Positions 6,781 through 8,094 of a stretch of 8,094 nucleotides of DNA are shown in pieces. Every line of letters starts with the position of its first letter. Positions within the stretch are counted from its first letter, which is position 1. Below the pieces are notes generated by a model. The model saw only the letters and a list, made by a program, of their open reading frames with translations, had not been told where the DNA came from and ran no database searches. The position numbers were made by a program, and so were the translations under genes. Source of the stretch: Candidatus Omnitrophota bacterium (lineage in GTDB: Bacteria; Omnitrophota; Gorgyraeia; Gygaellales; Profunditerraquicolaceae); NCBI GenBank assembly GCA_028717045.1, contig JAQUON010000068.1, positions 1-8,094 on the forward strand. The letters run 5' to 3'.

Positions 6781-7455
6781 ATGAAGGGCCAGCCGTTGAA
6801 GCAATTATACTATAGGCTACACGACGCGTGTGCAAAAGACTCGACAAAAGGCCGTTATTCAAGCGGGTTCTGGCAGGATGCGGTAAGAGACAAGGCGCTT
6901 GCGTTATGTGCGCCATCCCGCGGGAATCTTCTTGAAGTTGGCTGCGGGGAAGGCTTATTCCTTATGCAGCTTGCAGGTAAAAATCAGGACTTAAAGCTGT
7001 GGGGTATTGATAACAGTAAAGATCGGATCCAGGAGGCGAAGGAAGAGGCTGTTAAAGAAAAACTGCCGAGCCTTGCGTTTTATGAGGCAGATGCTGCCAG
7101 CCTTCCTTTTAAGGAGAATTTTTTTGATACCGTTGTATGTATTAATGTATTATTTAATCTGCCTTCGTGGGATTGCGTAAAGAAGGTGTTGTTTGAGATG
7201 GCAAGGGTGTGCAAGAAGCAGGGCAGAGTGATTTTTGAATTCCGTAATTCCCTGAATCCCCTTATTGTGTGTAAATATTCGCTGGCCCGCTATTACGACG
7301 AAACCGTCAAAACCTTACCGCTTAGGCCTTATCGCTTTAGCCGGTTTATGCGCGTAGCCAAAGAATGCGGCCTTGAAATAGTAAATGGATATGCCATCGG
7401 ATTCTTTTTCAGGCCCTTAGCCCCTATCATTATGATCGAGGCGGTGAAGAGATGA
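6781..7455 (+). CDS. Class I SAM-dependent methyltransferase (Methyltransf_11/25 type)
   Basis: Small methyltransferase of 224 residues, presumably acting on a sugar, glycan or pathway intermediate. The Rossmann core begins at NLLEVGCGEGLFL (49-61), with the SAM-binding motif EVGCGEG. GIDNS (75-79) supplies the acidic residue for the ribose hydroxyls (Asp77). YEADAASLPF (101-110) is the adenine-side loop, and FDTVVCINVLFNL (115-127) is motif IV. A post-core strand KKQGRVIFEFRN and a C-terminal half rich in aromatics (FFFRPLAP) complete the domain. It has no zinc ribbon and is much shorter than the first methyltransferase in the window, so the two probably have different targets. It begins 24 bases after the second GT9 gene and overlaps the aminotransferase gene by 4 bases (ATGA), which indicates co-translation. 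The substrate is unknown. Confidence 0.88.
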   Translation: MKGQPLKQLYYRLHDACAKDSTKGRYSSGFWQDAVRDKALALCAPSRGNLLEVGCGEGLFLMQLAGKNQDLKLWGIDNSKDRIQEAKEEAVKEKLPSLAFYEADAASLPFKENFFDTVVCINVLFNLPSWDCVKKVLFEMARVCKKQGRVIFEFRNSLNPLIVCKYSLARYYDETVKTLPLRPYRFSRFMRVAKECGLEIVNGYAIGFFFRPLAPIIMIEAVKR

Positions 7456-8094
7456 TTGCAAAAGTCCCCATACTACGCACCCCTGCAGGATACAGGGATA
7501 TATTGTGGTCATGCGTGCAGTCGCTGAATCCTTCTGTTGGCGAAAGGTTCCGTGCTACATTTTTGCGACAATTTACATTCGCCTGCGTAACGGGATCAGG
7601 GATTGCTGCGTTCTACCTTTTACTTAAAGCAGTAGCACAGCGCGCAAGGCGTAAAGAAGTGATTTTGCCCGCCTATACTGCCGCAAGCCTGGTAGTTGCG
7701 GTACAGAAAGCAGGGCTTATCCCTGTTTTGTGCGATGTATCGCTTAAGGACTTTAATCTCAGTGAAACAGATTTGTATAATAGGCTTTCAGGCCAAACCC
7801 TGGCAGTTGTCGCGGTGCATATGTTTGGTATAGGCGTCAGTTATATTGCAACCCTTAAAGGAAAGATCGGCCCTGATGCGGCATTGATAGAGGATTGTGC
7901 GCAGGCAATGGGTACGATGATTGATTCTTGCCAGGTAGGTACCTTCGGCGATGCAAGTTTTTTTAGTTTTAACCGGGGGAAAAACATTCCTGCTTCCGCA
8001 GGAGGGCTCATCGTTACGAATACAGAAGAGCTCGGCAGCCGTATTGAAAGGCTTTGGGCGCAGGAAGCGCAAAGGAACGTTATTTTCAGTAATG
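7452..8094 (+). CDS. DegT/DnrJ/EryC1/StrS-type PLP-dependent aminotransferase (3' partial)
   Basis: The frame starts at ATG 7452, in an ATGA overlap with the methyltransferase stop, and stays open to the window edge (214 full codons). The family normally makes amino sugars by transamination of keto-nucleotide sugars. Visible segments, in family order, are: VTGSGIAAFYLLLKA (the PLP-phosphate loop, usually SGTAAL); EVILPAYTAASLVVAVQKAG; PVLCDVSLKDFNL; AVVAVHMFG; IEDCAQAMG, with Asp148 expected to contact the PLP ring nitrogen and Gln151; then GTFGDASFFSFNRGKNIP, with Lys177 as the likely Schiff-base lysine; then AGGLIVTN. All key catalytic residues seen so far are present. The first ~35 residues do not look like the common DegT start, and RGK replaces the usual xxK context, so this is a divergent subfamily. 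The C-terminal part is outside the window. The product is unknown. Confidence 0.87.
   Translation, partial: MIAKVPILRTPAGYRDILWSCVQSLNPSVGERFRATFLRQFTFACVTGSGIAAFYLLLKAVAQRARRKEVILPAYTAASLVVAVQKAGLIPVLCDVSLKDFNLSETDLYNRLSGQTLAVVAVHMFGIGVSYIATLKGKIGPDAALIEDCAQAMGTMIDSCQVGTFGDASFFSFNRGKNIPASAGGLIVTNTEELGSRIERLWAQEAQRNVIFSN

Noticed and set aside
6819..6831. Short inverted repeat ACACG-ACG-CGTGT early in the second methyltransferase gene
   Set aside because: A five-base stem within coding sequence is expected by chance, and nothing nearby suggests an operator.
7788..8072. A 94-codon open frame on the minus strand near the right end
   Set aside because: It is antisense to the DegT-type aminotransferase, whose + strand frame contains the PLP-site motifs. 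It shows no motif of its own.
1..8094. CRISPR arrays, tRNA or rRNA genes, insertion sequences, attachment sites
   Set aside because: I saw no regularly spaced repeats, no tRNA-like cloverleaf, no transposase-like protein and no long direct repeats. Coding sequence covers nearly the whole window.

Overview
The window is a stretch of a single-strand gene cluster for building and decorating a cell-surface glycan, most likely lipopolysaccharide (LPS) core or O-antigen. All nine genes lie on the + strand and are packed end to end. Junctions range from a 17-base overlap to a 24-base gap. I see no promoter, terminator, RNA gene, CRISPR array or mobile element, and no gene-free stretch of even 100 bases. 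It reads as the middle of one operon that runs off both ends of the window.

Layout, left to right: (1) the 3' part of a SAM methyltransferase with an N-terminal zinc-ribbon-like Cys pair (3-1007, start outside the window); (2) a hexapeptide-repeat O-acyltransferase (1030-1644); (3) a CgeB-like glycosyltransferase (1646-2731); (4) a GT4 glycosyltransferase (2724-3854); (5) a WaaE/KdtX-like GT2 glycosyltransferase (3854-4624); (6) and (7) two tandem but diverged GT9, heptosyltransferase-type enzymes (4608-5714 and 5716-6756); (8) a second SAM methyltransferase (6781-7455); (9) the 5' part of a DegT/DnrJ/EryC1/StrS-type PLP aminotransferase (7452-8094, still open at the window edge).

How the genes could work together (inference): the GT9 pair and the WaaE-like GT2 point to assembly of an LPS inner/outer core. 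The GT4 and CgeB-like enzymes would add further sugars. The acyltransferase and the two methyltransferases would modify or cap the chain. The aminotransferase would supply an amino sugar or a related precursor. No flippase, polymerase or ligase lies inside the window, so the export route is unknown.

Organism: heptosyltransferase-type genes imply a Gram-negative-type (diderm) bacterium. Base composition is moderate, AGG (Arg) and ATA (Ile) codons are common, and Shine-Dalgarno sites are of the AAGGAG kind. The repeated GT9 genes and the zinc-ribbon methyltransferase resemble clusters I associate with Omnitrophota or related uncultured phyla and with deltaproteobacteria-like lineages. That placement is a low-confidence inference.

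I do not see a convincing previously undescribed system here. The points most worth a second look are the divergent aminotransferase, the Cys motif shared by the two GT9 proteins, the Asn substitution in the first GT9, and the genes broken by the window edges.
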